Position numbers and translations under genes: made by a program
The notes under the pieces: generated by a model
What the model was told of the DNA's origin: nothing
The model's database searches: none
The model's input: only the letters and a program-made list of their open reading frames with translations
Shown: positions 48,201 to 57,437 of the stretch, piece after piece
Layout of the letters: each line of letters starts with the position of its first letter
Position numbering within the stretch: position 1 is the first letter of the stretch
Assembly: GCA_963556065.3 (NCBI GenBank)
Contig: CAUVYH020000013.1
Coordinates: 229,882 to 293,881, forward strand
Length of the DNA stretch: 64,000 nucleotides
Source: JBAXTE01 sp963556065
GTDB lineage: Bacteria; Bacteroidota; Bacteroidia; Bacteroidales; WCHB1-69
Direction of reading: 5' to 3'

Positions 48201-51200
48201 ATTGAGTCTTTTTTATTCTTATTAAAAAGAGGCTTCCAATCGCACCTTAGAGGAATTGAAATTTTTCATTTTCTACTTCAACATATCCCTTTTCTGACTT
48301 CCAATCGCACCTTAGAGGAATTGAAATGTTCATAAATTCAACCTGCCAGTTAATGAATTTTTGCTGCTTCCAATCGCACCTTAGAGGAATTGAAATAATT
48401 TAAAATCAGCTCTGTAATTTTGACACTCCTTACACTTCCAATCGCACCTTAGAGGAATTGAAATCTAAGATAATATTCTGTTATGTTAATAGGAAGGTTC
48501 TTCCAATCGCACCTTAGAGGAATTGAAATGTAGGAATGAACTTAATAGCACATCTTCTTTTTTCTTCCTTCCAATCGCACCTTAGAGGAATTGAAATTGC
48601 CACATTTCTTCTTGCCATCTCTTTGGTTGAACTTCTTCCAATCGCACCTTAGAGGAATTGAAATATTGTAAACAAGTAGTCTAACGTAATTTTGAGCCAT
48701 CTTCCAATCGCACCTTAGAGGAATTGAAATTGCTTTTAATTCAAATTGTGTTTTCATTTTTTGTTTGCTTCCAATCGCACCTTAGAGGAATTGAAATTAC
48801 GATATCGTAGGATAGATATCCACCAGTATCGCCTTCCAATCGCACCTTAGAGGAATTGAAATCCGAAAATGGATAGAAATAACGCCGTCATAAATTACCC
48901 TTCCAATCGCACCTTAGAGGAATTGAAATTTGAATCGACGGCAATTATGGCCCATGATCCGTTATTCTTCCAATCGCACCTTAGAGGAATTGAAATCTAA
49001 TATTGATTTATCTTAGTTATCTTTTGATTTTGCTTCCAATCGCACCTTAGAGGAATTGAAATCTAAAAGAAACATAAGCATTTCCATCTGAATATGACTT
49101 CCAATCGCACCTTAGAGGAATTGAAATAAGTTCATCGGATGCGGTGATATACAACCAATTTGCTTCCAATCGCACCTTAGAGGAATTGAAATGATTTGAC
49201 GTTATAATCTGTGATGAATATCACAGCCTTCCAATCGCACCTTAGAGGAATTGAAATTCGTGAAACGTCCATTTGCCGTCGATAGGCGATGGCTTCCAAT
49301 CGCACCTTAGAGGAATTGAAATCAGTTTCGCCCTCTTTTAGACTTCGTATTTTGTCACTTCCAATCGCACCTTAGAGGAATTGAAATTTGCTTGTAGTCC
49401 CCTTTTTAATCTCCCCTACGAACTTCCAATCGCACCTTAGAGGAATTGAAATTCTTGTCCTGTAATTGTTTTCATAATTTTATTTTATAACTTCCAATCG
49501 CACCTTAGAGGAATTGAAATGAGGTACCGGCTGTTCCTGGTGTTCCGTTGAACGCTACTTCCAATCGCACCTTAGAGGAATTGAAATAATCAAACGATTC
49601 GATAATAACAGATTTTACATTTTCTTCCAATCGCACCTTAGAGGAATTGAAATATGGCAGCGAAATGATGAGTGGCAATGCCATGTCCTTCCAATCGCAC
49701 CTTAGAGGAATTGAAATATGTTTAGCTATATGTTGTGTGCAATTTAATCCTCACTTCCAATCGCACCTTAGAGGAATTGAAATATCTAAAAAACAGGCAA
49801 TACGACGAGGAGAGAAAACTTCCAATCGCACCTTAGAGGAATTGAAATCGGATAATCGAAAACATAACATATCAGACGGATTATCTTCCAATCGCACCTT
49901 AGAGGAATTGAAATGCCGAAATAGGCGTAGCAGAATATCAGAAACCAGATTCTTCCAATCGCACCTTAGAGGAATTGAAATCAGATAAGAACCTTGATGA
50001 TAAAATCTTTGAACGTGACTTCCAATCGCACCTTAGAGGAATTGAAATAAACTAAAGGCAGATAAAGAAGCGGGCAATTTGAGCGACTTCCAATCGCACC
50101 TTAGAGGAATTGAAATGGTTATCGAAAAACACGTCATGATATTTGTCCAGATCCTTCCAATCGCACCTTAGAGGAATTGAAATTTAATACAACAGTTGCT
50201 GTAATTGGTACTTATGTCTTCCAATCGCACCTTAGAGGAATTGAAATTCCTATGGGAATACGCGGTGAATCATTTTTTTATCCACTTCCAATCGTACCTT
50301 AGAGGAATTGAAATACGGTGCCGGAGAATACAACGGCATTGCGCTTCACACTTCCAATCGTACCTTAGAGGAATTGAAATTAAAAAAGAGGACAAGACAG
50401 CTATCATAGAAACGGCTTCCAATCGTACCTTAGAGGAATTGAAATCTGATTTTAAAAATTGTTTAATATAATAAATGTACCTTCCAATCGTACCTTAGAG
50501 GAATTGAAATGTCGTTAGGTTTTCGGACATGAACTTATCCTTTGCCGACTTCCAATCGTACCTTAGAGGAATTGAAATGAAATGGATAAACCCTTGGATG
50601 GCCGTCCGCGAAGCTTCCAATCGTACCTTAGAGGAATTGAAATTTATTGTATAATGCCAATTTTCCCGAATCGTTCATGCTTCCAATCGTACCTTAGAGG
50701 AATTGAAATCTGCCAAAATTCGACATTTTACCATTTCCGGAAATAACTTCCAATCGTACCTTAGAGGAATTGAAATAATTACCGGATGAAAGTGCTCGGA
50801 TTGGGACTGTCTTCCAATCGTACCTTAGAGGAATTGAAATATCTATTTAAACAAGATGTAACTGATTTTGGAGTTCTCTTCCAATCGTACCTTAGAGGAA
50901 TTGAAATACGAGAGCAGGATCATAACCCAACTGGCTAAAGAACTCTTCCAATCGTACCTTAGAGGAATTGAAATCCGTGAAAAAACAAAAGTTCATTTTC
51001 TATCATGACTTCCAATCGTACCTTAGAGGAATTGAAATCTCATGCTTCACCAGCCTGCTGGAAGCCGGTACCGATCTTCCAATCGTACCTTAGAGGAATT
51101 GAAATCAGGAAATAATGGAGTTTTTCGACAATGAGATAGACCTTCCAATCGTACCTTAGAGGAATTGAAATAACAAGGCGGCTATTATTGCGGTAAATTT

Positions 51201-51431
51201 CAGCAAGCTTCCAATCGTACCTTAGAGGAATTGAAATTATCTTTCATTACTTACAATTTGGTTGACTGTGGCCTTCCAATCGTACCTTAGAGGAATTGAA
51301 ATCGTGATATCTTCCAATTGTCCTGAAGATGCACCCCTTCCAATCGTACCTTAGAGGAATTGAAATCCTCACTAACACGTAATCCGACGGAGAACGTGAG
51401 CCTTCCAATCGTACCTTAGAGGAATTGAACA
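39294..51431 (+). CRISPR. Type I-B CRISPR array, 185 repeats and 184 spacers by hand count
   Basis: The 30-nt repeat begins CTTCCAATCG and ends GAGGAATTGAAAT; the last 8 nt ATTGAAAT should be the crRNA 5' handle. Repeat starts were tracked one by one from 39294 to 51402, with steps of 64-69 nt, so spacers are 34-39 nt. Repeats 1-167 have C at position 11; repeats 168-185 (50285 onward) all have T. The terminal repeat (51402) loses the canonical end (GAAC instead of GAAAT), marking the old, leader-distal end. One spacer occurs twice (42212-42246 and 42802-42838). The array is adjacent to a full acquisition and interference gene set. Open frames inside the array are repeat artefacts. Confidence 0.99.
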
Positions 51432-51452
51432 AAGCAAATTTAGAGGAATGAA

Positions 51453-52973
51453 TTATTTCAACTTCTGATAAGCTTTTCCTAAATTGTCAATCAGATCAGA
51501 AGCAATTAACGATTCTTCCGACTGAGAATTTGCCACTGCAATATCTCCCGATAACCCATGCAGATACACACCTAAAATTGTTGCCTGTAATGATGAATAG
51601 CCTTGTGCCAATAGTCCTAAAATCACTCCGGTAAGCACATCTCCGCTCCCGGCAGTGGCCATTCCCGGATTTCCTGTAGAATTAAAATACAATTCACCCG
51701 TTGGTGATGCTATGGCCGTATATGATCCTTTTAGCAGAATCACCACCTGGTGTTTTACAGCAAAATTTCGTAACAACTCCATCTGTTCCCGACTATTTTG
51801 AACCTTCTTTGTCAATCGTTCAAATTCCTTAGGGTGAGGCGTTAGAATGGAACCGGGGGACAAAAATGACAGCCACATTGGATTCTCCGATAATATATTC
51901 AGGGCATCGGCATCAATTACCAATGGACGGTTATACTGCTGAAGCAAAGACTTTAATCCGTCGGCACATTCTGCATGTTTTGATAACCCGGGACCTATAC
52001 CGATGGCATTGTACTTTTCAAGATGATGATTGTTGATTTTTGAAAAATGAGTTTCATTTTCATCAACATCGAGGAGTGCTTCGGGTATAGCCTCTTGTAA
52101 AATGGAATACCCACATCGGGGAATATGAGTTGTAAGCAACCCTATTCCGCTTCGCATACAACTCTTCGAAGCCAGAACAGCAGCTCCTATCATCCCATAA
52201 CTACCGGCTATCAACAATGCATGTCCATAACTTCCTTTATGCGAAAACCGAGCTCTATGTTTTAAAATTTCACCGACCTGAGAATCCATAACAAAATAGT
52301 TTTTCACAGCAACATCTGAAAGAAACCGAGGATGCAAACCTATCGGCACCAATACCCAACAGCCTAAGTAGCGGGCATTTTCCCGATACAAAAACGAAAG
52401 TTTGGGCAACTCAATAGAAAAGGTTTTGTTTGCAATAAATATAGAATCATCAGGTTCGTTTAAAGAATCGGCAAATAGCCCAGATGGTATGTCAATCGCA
52501 ACTTTTTCAGCTTTAATCCAATTCATAACTTCTACAACTTCTGCCCAGACTCCTGTCAGTTTACGATTCAAACCCGAACCAAAAAGCGCATCAACCACGG
52601 TTACGTGATCCGAAGTAGAATTGATTTTAATATCCGAAACATCGCTCACCGAATGGATTGCGACATTTTTGCACTTTTGCAAGGCGAGCAAATTCGATTG
52701 ATTGTCGTCGGACGGATGAATGGAATCATAAATCAACCAAACTGTTACCGGAAAAGAGCGGTTATACAGAAGGCGTGCAAGTACAAGGCCATCTCCCCCA
52801 TTATTTCCGGGACCACAAAACAAATGGAACTCCGAATCAGGATGTACTTCTTTAATCAACGAATCAAAAATTGCGGTAGCAGCCCGCTCCATCAGTTGCA
52901 AAGAAGAAATCGGCTCGTTTTCGATGGTGAATTTATCGGCTTCCCGAATTTGTGAAACAGACAGTATTTTCAT
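51453..52973 (-). CDS. nnr: Bifunctional NAD(P)H-hydrate epimerase / ADP-dependent dehydratase
   Basis: 506 aa fusion that repairs hydrated NAD(P)H. N-terminal epimerase (YjeF-N): QIREADKFTIENEPISSLQL, FCGPGNNGGDGLVLARLL, VDALFGSGLNRKLTG and AIDIPSGL. C-terminal dehydratase (YjeF-C, ribokinase-like): ALLIAGSYGMIGAAVLASKS, AIGIGPGL, LVIDADALNILSEN, LTPHPKEFERL and NPGMATAGSGDVLTGVILGL. It is convergent to the array; its stop is 21 nt from the last repeat with no terminator between. Confidence 0.95.
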   Translation of the reverse strand: MKILSVSQIREADKFTIENEPISSLQLMERAATAIFDSLIKEVHPDSEFHLFCGPGNNGGDGLVLARLLYNRSFPVTVWLIYDSIHPSDDNQSNLLALQKCKNVAIHSVSDVSDIKINSTSDHVTVVDALFGSGLNRKLTGVWAEVVEVMNWIKAEKVAIDIPSGLFADSLNEPDDSIFIANKTFSIELPKLSFLYRENARYLGCWVLVPIGLHPRFLSDVAVKNYFVMDSQVGEILKHRARFSHKGSYGHALLIAGSYGMIGAAVLASKSCMRSGIGLLTTHIPRCGYSILQEAIPEALLDVDENETHFSKINNHHLEKYNAIGIGPGLSKHAECADGLKSLLQQYNRPLVIDADALNILSENPMWLSFLSPGSILTPHPKEFERLTKKVQNSREQMELLRNFAVKHQVVILLKGSYTAIASPTGELYFNSTGNPGMATAGSGDVLTGVILGLLAQGYSSLQATILGVYLHGLSGDIAVANSQSEESLIASDLIDNLGKAYQKLK

Positions 52974-53285
52974 ATCATTGGCGATTGGTCTTTAACCTTT
53001 GTCTATTAGCAAGAGGCCAATGACGATGAGCAAAAGACTGTGATCTTTCATTAAGAAACCTATTTATTTCGAATTTTAAATATCAGAATAGTTAATTATT
53101 TTTGTATAACAACAAGTTCATTTAGAAGTTCATTATACTGATTATCATTAATATAAAATCTAGTAACAGCTAACCTAAAGCTTACAATTATATCTGAAAA
53201 TCAATTGGTTTACCCCGCTCTTAAAGAGAGCGAATTAATTTTTTTCACTATCGGCAAGCAAGCTAACGGCTAGTAGAACAGCTTG
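52974..53285. other. Intergenic, no gene seen
   Basis: AT-rich. It contains two small inverted repeats: GCTCT/AGAGC at about 53218-53232, and AGCAAGCT (about 53261) with AGCTTGCT (about 53281), the latter touching the DUF4293 stop codon. Confidence 0.5.
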
Positions 53286-53288
53286 CTA
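53261..53288 (-). terminator. Hairpin at the 3' end of the DUF4293 gene
   Basis: Perfect 8-bp arms AGCAAGCT/AGCTTGCT with a loop of about 15 nt, overlapping the stop codon. There is no strong T run after it, so a weak terminator or mRNA 3' stabiliser. Confidence 0.35.
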
Positions 53289-53741
53289 TCTCAACCGGTC
53301 TGCAGCTCTTACTTTTCTTTCGTCTTTTAATATTCCTCTATTGGCCAGCAATACGAATGCCATCGGCAATACAGAGAAAATTGAAACAATTGAATAATTC
53401 AGCACAGCATTTCCGCCAATTGTTTTTGCAATTACAAATTCAGGATAAATAAAAAACATAAGTGCCAAGAAAATCAATATTAAAATAAACATGGCCACAC
53501 AAAGTTTGTTTTGAAGCATTCTCTTTTTGTAAAGGAAAATGGTAACTAATGAAATTACGACAATAATCACCGACAATAGCCCCAAATAATATGTAGGTGC
53601 CAATACTCCACCGTCGATAGTACTGAACGACCATACGGAAAACTCATACTTAGCGTCGATTGTAGCTAATGGAAAAAAAAGAATTACGCTGAAGCAAATT
53701 GTAGTGAGCAATAAATAAACGGATTGAATTCGTTGAATCAT
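53286..53741 (-). CDS. DUF4293 membrane protein
   Basis: 151 aa with four predicted transmembrane helices (VYLLLTTICFSVILFFPLA; YYLGLLSVIIVVISLVTIFL; LCVAMFILILIFLALMFFIY; NYSIVSIFSVLPMAFVLLA). The family starts M-I-Q-R-I-Q-S-V-Y-L-L-L and ends K-V-R-A-A-D-R-L-R, both diagnostic of DUF4293. Conserved across Bacteroidota; unknown function. Probably the last gene of the ntrC-ettA-lipoprotein transcript. Confidence 0.88.
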   Translation of the reverse strand: MIQRIQSVYLLLTTICFSVILFFPLATIDAKYEFSVWSFSTIDGGVLAPTYYLGLLSVIIVVISLVTIFLYKKRMLQNKLCVAMFILILIFLALMFFIYPEFVIAKTIGGNAVLNYSIVSIFSVLPMAFVLLANRGILKDERKVRAADRLR

Positions 53742-53765
53742 AGTTTAATGGTTTTTAAATTAAAA

Positions 53766-54359
53766 TTATTTTGAAACAAATGTGTTTTTAATTGAAATGT
53801 ATCCGGGATATTGAATAGGAACGGAACCTATCATTACCGTGGGTTTAGCTTTAAGGGTAATTCTCGATGGGGTATTATTTCCAACACCGGTTAGGTTAAA
53901 CGCAAAGTTTAAAACAGCATCTTTAGATTTTCCTGTAAGCACTTTAAAAAGGTCGAAATTCATATTCATCGGAATTGTTGTAATTCCCCCATTCGGAGCA
54001 ATTTCGATACGTTTATTCAATATTCCATGAGTCATATCAATGTCATCGATTTGTAAAATCCAGTCCAAAGCCGTAAGTGCGGCTTTTGTTGGGTTCGGAT
54101 TACGGGTATCGACATTTAAATTGAAACTCAACGGTAAATTTTTCGACATATAAGCGGAAGTTAATTTAACCACATCCAGTGCATTCACCTGGCTCAGGTT
54201 CTGCATTTGTTGAATGTTAACCCCTGCTAATTGAATATTATCCACCGATTTCAATTTAAAGTCACATTTTGCAAGCGTAGCAAGTTGTTTCAATTCCGTA
54301 CACGACACTATCACAACGGCAATTGCAATCGTCATGATAAAAAATGATTTTCTTTTCAT
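53766..54359 (-). CDS. LEA-like (WHy domain) lipoprotein
   Basis: 197 aa. A lipoprotein signal (FIMTIAIAVVIVSC, Cys about residue 20) is followed by a domain that looks like the LEA type 2/WHy beta-sandwich (FKLKSVDNIQLAGVNIQQM; LPLSFNLNVDTRNPNPTKAA; IEIAPNGGITTIPMNMNFDL; VPIQYPGYISIKN). Envelope protein of unknown function. It sits 24 nt before the DUF4293 gene and 47 nt after ettA. Confidence 0.75.
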   Translation of the reverse strand: MKRKSFFIMTIAIAVVIVSCTELKQLATLAKCDFKLKSVDNIQLAGVNIQQMQNLSQVNALDVVKLTSAYMSKNLPLSFNLNVDTRNPNPTKAALTALDWILQIDDIDMTHGILNKRIEIAPNGGITTIPMNMNFDLFKVLTGKSKDAVLNFAFNLTGVGNNTPSRITLKAKPTVMIGSVPIQYPGYISIKNTFVSK

Positions 54360-54406
54360 ATCTACCTGTTTTTATGTATTCTTACTAAAACTTCTTTTTT
54401 ACTACA

Positions 54407-56086
54407 TTAATCCTTAATCAATTTTTTATATCGAATACGTTTAGGACCATCATCTCCCATCCTTTTTTTACGATTTTCTTCGTATTCGCTATAGGAGCCC
54501 TCGAAGAAATAAACTTGAGAGTTCCCCTCAAAGGCCAGGATATGAGTACAAATCCGATCAAGGAACCAACGATCGTGAGAAATCACCACAGCACAACCGG
54601 CAAAATTATCAAGAGCTTCTTCCAAAGCCCTTAATGTATTGATATCAATATCGTTGGTCGGTTCATCGAGAAGTAATACATTAGCTTCCGATTTTAAAGT
54701 TAACGCCAGTTGCAAGCGGTTACGTTCTCCTCCTGAAAGCACTGCAGCTTTTTTGTTCTGATCGGTGCCACCGAAATTAAATCGCGAAATATAGGCCCGT
54801 GCATTCACCAATTTACCGCCCAACTGCATCTGTTCCAGCCCATTGGAAATAATTTCATACACACTTTTCTCCGGATCAATACTGGTATGCTGTTGATCGA
54901 CATATCCCAATTGCACGGTTTCTCCCACGTCGAAAGTACCGGTATCTGGAGTTTCGAGCCCCATTATCAAACGAAAAAGCGTAGTTTTTCCGGCGCCGTT
55001 CGGCCCGATAATTCCCACAATTCCATTTGGAGGCAACGAAAAAGACAAATCGTCGTAGAGTAGTTTATCGCCATACGATTTTGAGATTCCGGAAGCTTCC
55101 AACACCTTATTTCCTAATCGAGGACCGTTAGGGATAAATATTTCGAGACGTTCTTCCTTTTCCTTTGTATCCTGATTTAATAATTTATCGTAAGCATCAA
55201 GACGCGATTTAGCTTTTGCATGACGCGCTTTGGGAGCCATTCTCACCCACTCCAACTCATGTTCAAGGGTTTTTCGGCGTTTACTTTCCTGCTTCTCCTC
55301 CATTTTCATGCGGGTTGTTTTCTGATCGAGCCACGAAGAGTAGTTTCCTTGCCAAGGGATTCCTTCTCCACGATCGAGTTCCAAAATCCAACCGGCTACA
55401 TTATCTAAAAAATAACGATCATGAGTCACGGCTATTACCGTTCCTTTGTATTGTTTCAAGTGCATTTCGAGCCACTCAATAGATTCTGCATCAAGGTGGT
55501 TGGTCGGTTCATCAAGTAACAGAATATCCGGCTGCTTCAGCAAAAGCCGGCATAAAGCCACCCGCCTGCGCTCACCTCCTGAAAGATGTTTTACCGGAGT
55601 ATCTCCTTCGGGACAGCGAAGTGCGTCCATTGCCCGTTCGAGCTTCGTATCCAATTCCCAAGCATCATGCTGTTCTATTAATTCCGTGAGTTCCCCTTGG
55701 CGCTCAATAAGTTTGTTCATCTCATCATCGGAAAGAGTTTCCATGAAACGATTATTCACATTTTCGTACTCCTTCAAAATATCTGCAACCTCCTGAACAC
55801 CTTCGGTTACTACTTCCTTGACCGTTTTATTATCATCCAAAATCGGTTCCTGAGGCAAGTAACCCACGCTGTATCCAGGAGAAAACACCACTTCACCCTG
55901 AAACGATTTGTCTTCGCCTGCTATAATTTTCAACAAAGAAGATTTTCCGGAACCGTTCAACCCTATTACTCCAATTTTAGCTCCATAGAAAAATGACAGA
56001 TATATATTTTTAAGTACTTGCTTTGCCGGTGGATAGGTTTTGTTTACCTGTACCATCGAAAAAATTATTTTTTTGTCGTCACTCAT
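54407..56086 (-). CDS. ettA: ABC-F protein, energy-dependent translational throttle EttA
   Basis: 559 aa, the normal EttA length, with two ABC domains and no membrane segment. NBD1: IGLNGSGKSSLLKIIAGE, LSGGERRRVALCRLLL, LLLDEPTNHLDAESI. NBD2: GIIGPNGAGKTTLFRLIMG, LSGGERNRLQLALTL, LLLDEPTNDIDINTLR. Linker with RMKMEEKQESKRRKTLEHEL (P-site tRNA interaction motif). It binds the ribosomal E site and gates the first elongation step according to ATP/ADP ratio. Confidence 0.95.
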   Translation of the reverse strand: MSDDKKIIFSMVQVNKTYPPAKQVLKNIYLSFFYGAKIGVIGLNGSGKSSLLKIIAGEDKSFQGEVVFSPGYSVGYLPQEPILDDNKTVKEVVTEGVQEVADILKEYENVNNRFMETLSDDEMNKLIERQGELTELIEQHDAWELDTKLERAMDALRCPEGDTPVKHLSGGERRRVALCRLLLKQPDILLLDEPTNHLDAESIEWLEMHLKQYKGTVIAVTHDRYFLDNVAGWILELDRGEGIPWQGNYSSWLDQKTTRMKMEEKQESKRRKTLEHELEWVRMAPKARHAKAKSRLDAYDKLLNQDTKEKEERLEIFIPNGPRLGNKVLEASGISKSYGDKLLYDDLSFSLPPNGIVGIIGPNGAGKTTLFRLIMGLETPDTGTFDVGETVQLGYVDQQHTSIDPEKSVYEIISNGLEQMQLGGKLVNARAYISRFNFGGTDQNKKAAVLSGGERNRLQLALTLKSEANVLLLDEPTNDIDINTLRALEEALDNFAGCAVVISHDRWFLDRICTHILAFEGNSQVYFFEGSYSEYEENRKKRMGDDGPKRIRYKKLIKD

Positions 56087-56117
56087 TTTATTGTTTCAAA
56101 ATTGTTAGTACTAAAAT

Positions 56118-57278
56118 CTATTTAAAAGGAACAGCGTATTTAATCACATCTTGATCCGTAATTGTTTTATCGCAAAGAATCACCAATCGTTCAACCACAT
56201 TGTGCAATTCGCGGATATTTCCGGTCCAGTCGATCTTTTTAAGTTCTTCAAAAGCCGAATCCGAAATATTCAACGTCGGTTTTCCTTGATTTCTGCAGAT
56301 ATCATCAACAAAATACCGGGTAAGCATCGGGATATCATCAATCCGCTCGTTGAGGGAAGGAACATGAACAAGTATAACACTTAACCGGTGGTATAAATCC
56401 TCTCTGAATGTCTTGTTTGCAATTTCTTCTCTGAGATTTTTGTTGGTAGCAGCAATTACACGCACATCCACCTGAATATCTTTTTCACCTCCCACACGTG
56501 TAATTTTGTTTTCCTGAAGAGCTCTCAATACCTTAGCCTGAGCCGAAAGGCTCATATCTCCAATCTCATCGAGAAATAATGTTCCGCCATCTGCCAATTC
56601 AAAATCACCTTTTTTTTGTTTAATTGCCGAAGTGAAAGATCCTTTTTCATGTCCAAACAATTCACTTTCAATTAATTCCGATGGAATTGCCGCACAATTT
56701 ACTTCAACAAACGAGGCATTACAACGATTACTTCGTTCGTGAATCCTATGCGCAATCAACTCTTTTCCGGTACCATTCGCCCCGGTAATAAGCACGCGCG
56801 CATCTGTTGGAGCCACTTTATCCACCATCTCTAAAATAGAATTCAACGCATCGGAATTCCCTATAATTTCATATTTATTATTTATCTTTTTCTTAAATAT
56901 CTTGTTTTCTTTAACTAAAACAGATTTATCTAAAGCATTACGTGAAGTTACAAGAATCCTGTTTAAGTCGAGTGGCTTTGCCAGGTAATCAAAAGCGCCT
57001 TTTTTAATAGCATCAATGGCTGTGTCGATAGTTCCGTGACCGGAAATCATCACGATCGGAGCATCGGAAAATTCCAAAGATTTTTCGAGGACTTCAATGC
57101 CATCCATTCCCGGCATTTTAATATCACAAAAAATCAAGTCGAATTTATTGTTTTTAATCATCTCCAGACCTGAAATTCCATCTTCAGCTTCTGAAACTTC
57201 GTATTTTTCGTATTCCAGCACATCCTTCATCGTTCTGCGGATCATGCGTTCATCATCGATTATTAATATTTTAGCCAT
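56118..57278 (-). CDS. NtrC-family response regulator without Fis domain
   Basis: 386 aa. The receiver domain has the phosphoacceptor Asp in LIFCDIKMPGMDG and the conserved Lys in DYLAKPLDL. The AAA+ domain has Walker A ITGANGTGKELIAHRI, the L1 loop EKGSFTSAIKQ, Walker B GGTLFLDEIGDM and the arginine finger region REDLYHRLSVI. Two features are odd. The sigma-54 contact loop is G-S-F-T-S-A instead of canonical G-A-F-T-G-A. The protein ends ITDQDVIKYAVPFK with no Fis-type DNA-binding helix. No histidine kinase gene is adjacent. A promoter box lies 20 nt upstream. Confidence 0.9.
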   Translation of the reverse strand: MAKILIIDDERMIRRTMKDVLEYEKYEVSEAEDGISGLEMIKNNKFDLIFCDIKMPGMDGIEVLEKSLEFSDAPIVMISGHGTIDTAIDAIKKGAFDYLAKPLDLNRILVTSRNALDKSVLVKENKIFKKKINNKYEIIGNSDALNSILEMVDKVAPTDARVLITGANGTGKELIAHRIHERSNRCNASFVEVNCAAIPSELIESELFGHEKGSFTSAIKQKKGDFELADGGTLFLDEIGDMSLSAQAKVLRALQENKITRVGGEKDIQVDVRVIAATNKNLREEIANKTFREDLYHRLSVILVHVPSLNERIDDIPMLTRYFVDDICRNQGKPTLNISDSAFEELKKIDWTGNIRELHNVVERLVILCDKTITDQDVIKYAVPFK

Positions 57279-57297
57279 AATTTAAGTTATTGTACAA

Positions 57298-57305
57298 CAA
57301 AACTA
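57298..57305 (-). promoter_or_regulatory. -7 box of the ntrC-like gene promoter
   Basis: Minus-strand TAGTTTTG fits TAnnTTTG, 20 nt upstream of the start. Confidence 0.5.
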
Positions 57306-57338
57306 CGATTTTTTTTGAATTGACAATCGATAAAATAA

Positions 57339-57378
57339 TTCAAGACTTGGCAGATCGGAAAATCTATCAAGTCTTGAA
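57339..57378 (-). terminator. Hairpin terminator after pfk
   Basis: Arms TTCAAGACTTG and CAAGTCTTGAA pair perfectly (11 bp) around an 18-nt loop, 60 nt after the pfk stop. Read on the minus strand it is followed by TTATTTTATC. It separates the tig-clp-pfk transcript from the ntrC promoter. Confidence 0.55.
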
Positions 57379-57437
57379 GCTGTTTATACTTATCTAAGTA
57401 ATTGAATTACAATTTACAATCCTTAAACAAGCAATTT

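Noticed and set aside
51311..51320. A spacer containing CTTCCAATTG, resembling the start of the repeat
   Set aside because: It is followed by non-repeat sequence; an 8-base match is expected by chance at a low rate in 184 spacers and the spacer length is normal.
39384..51432. Many open reading frames of 60-110 aa on both strands inside the array
   Set aside because: They are translations of the 30-nt repeat (30 is a multiple of 3 and two frames lack stops) joined by spacers; recurring FQSHLRGIEI or SNRTLEELK peptides show this.
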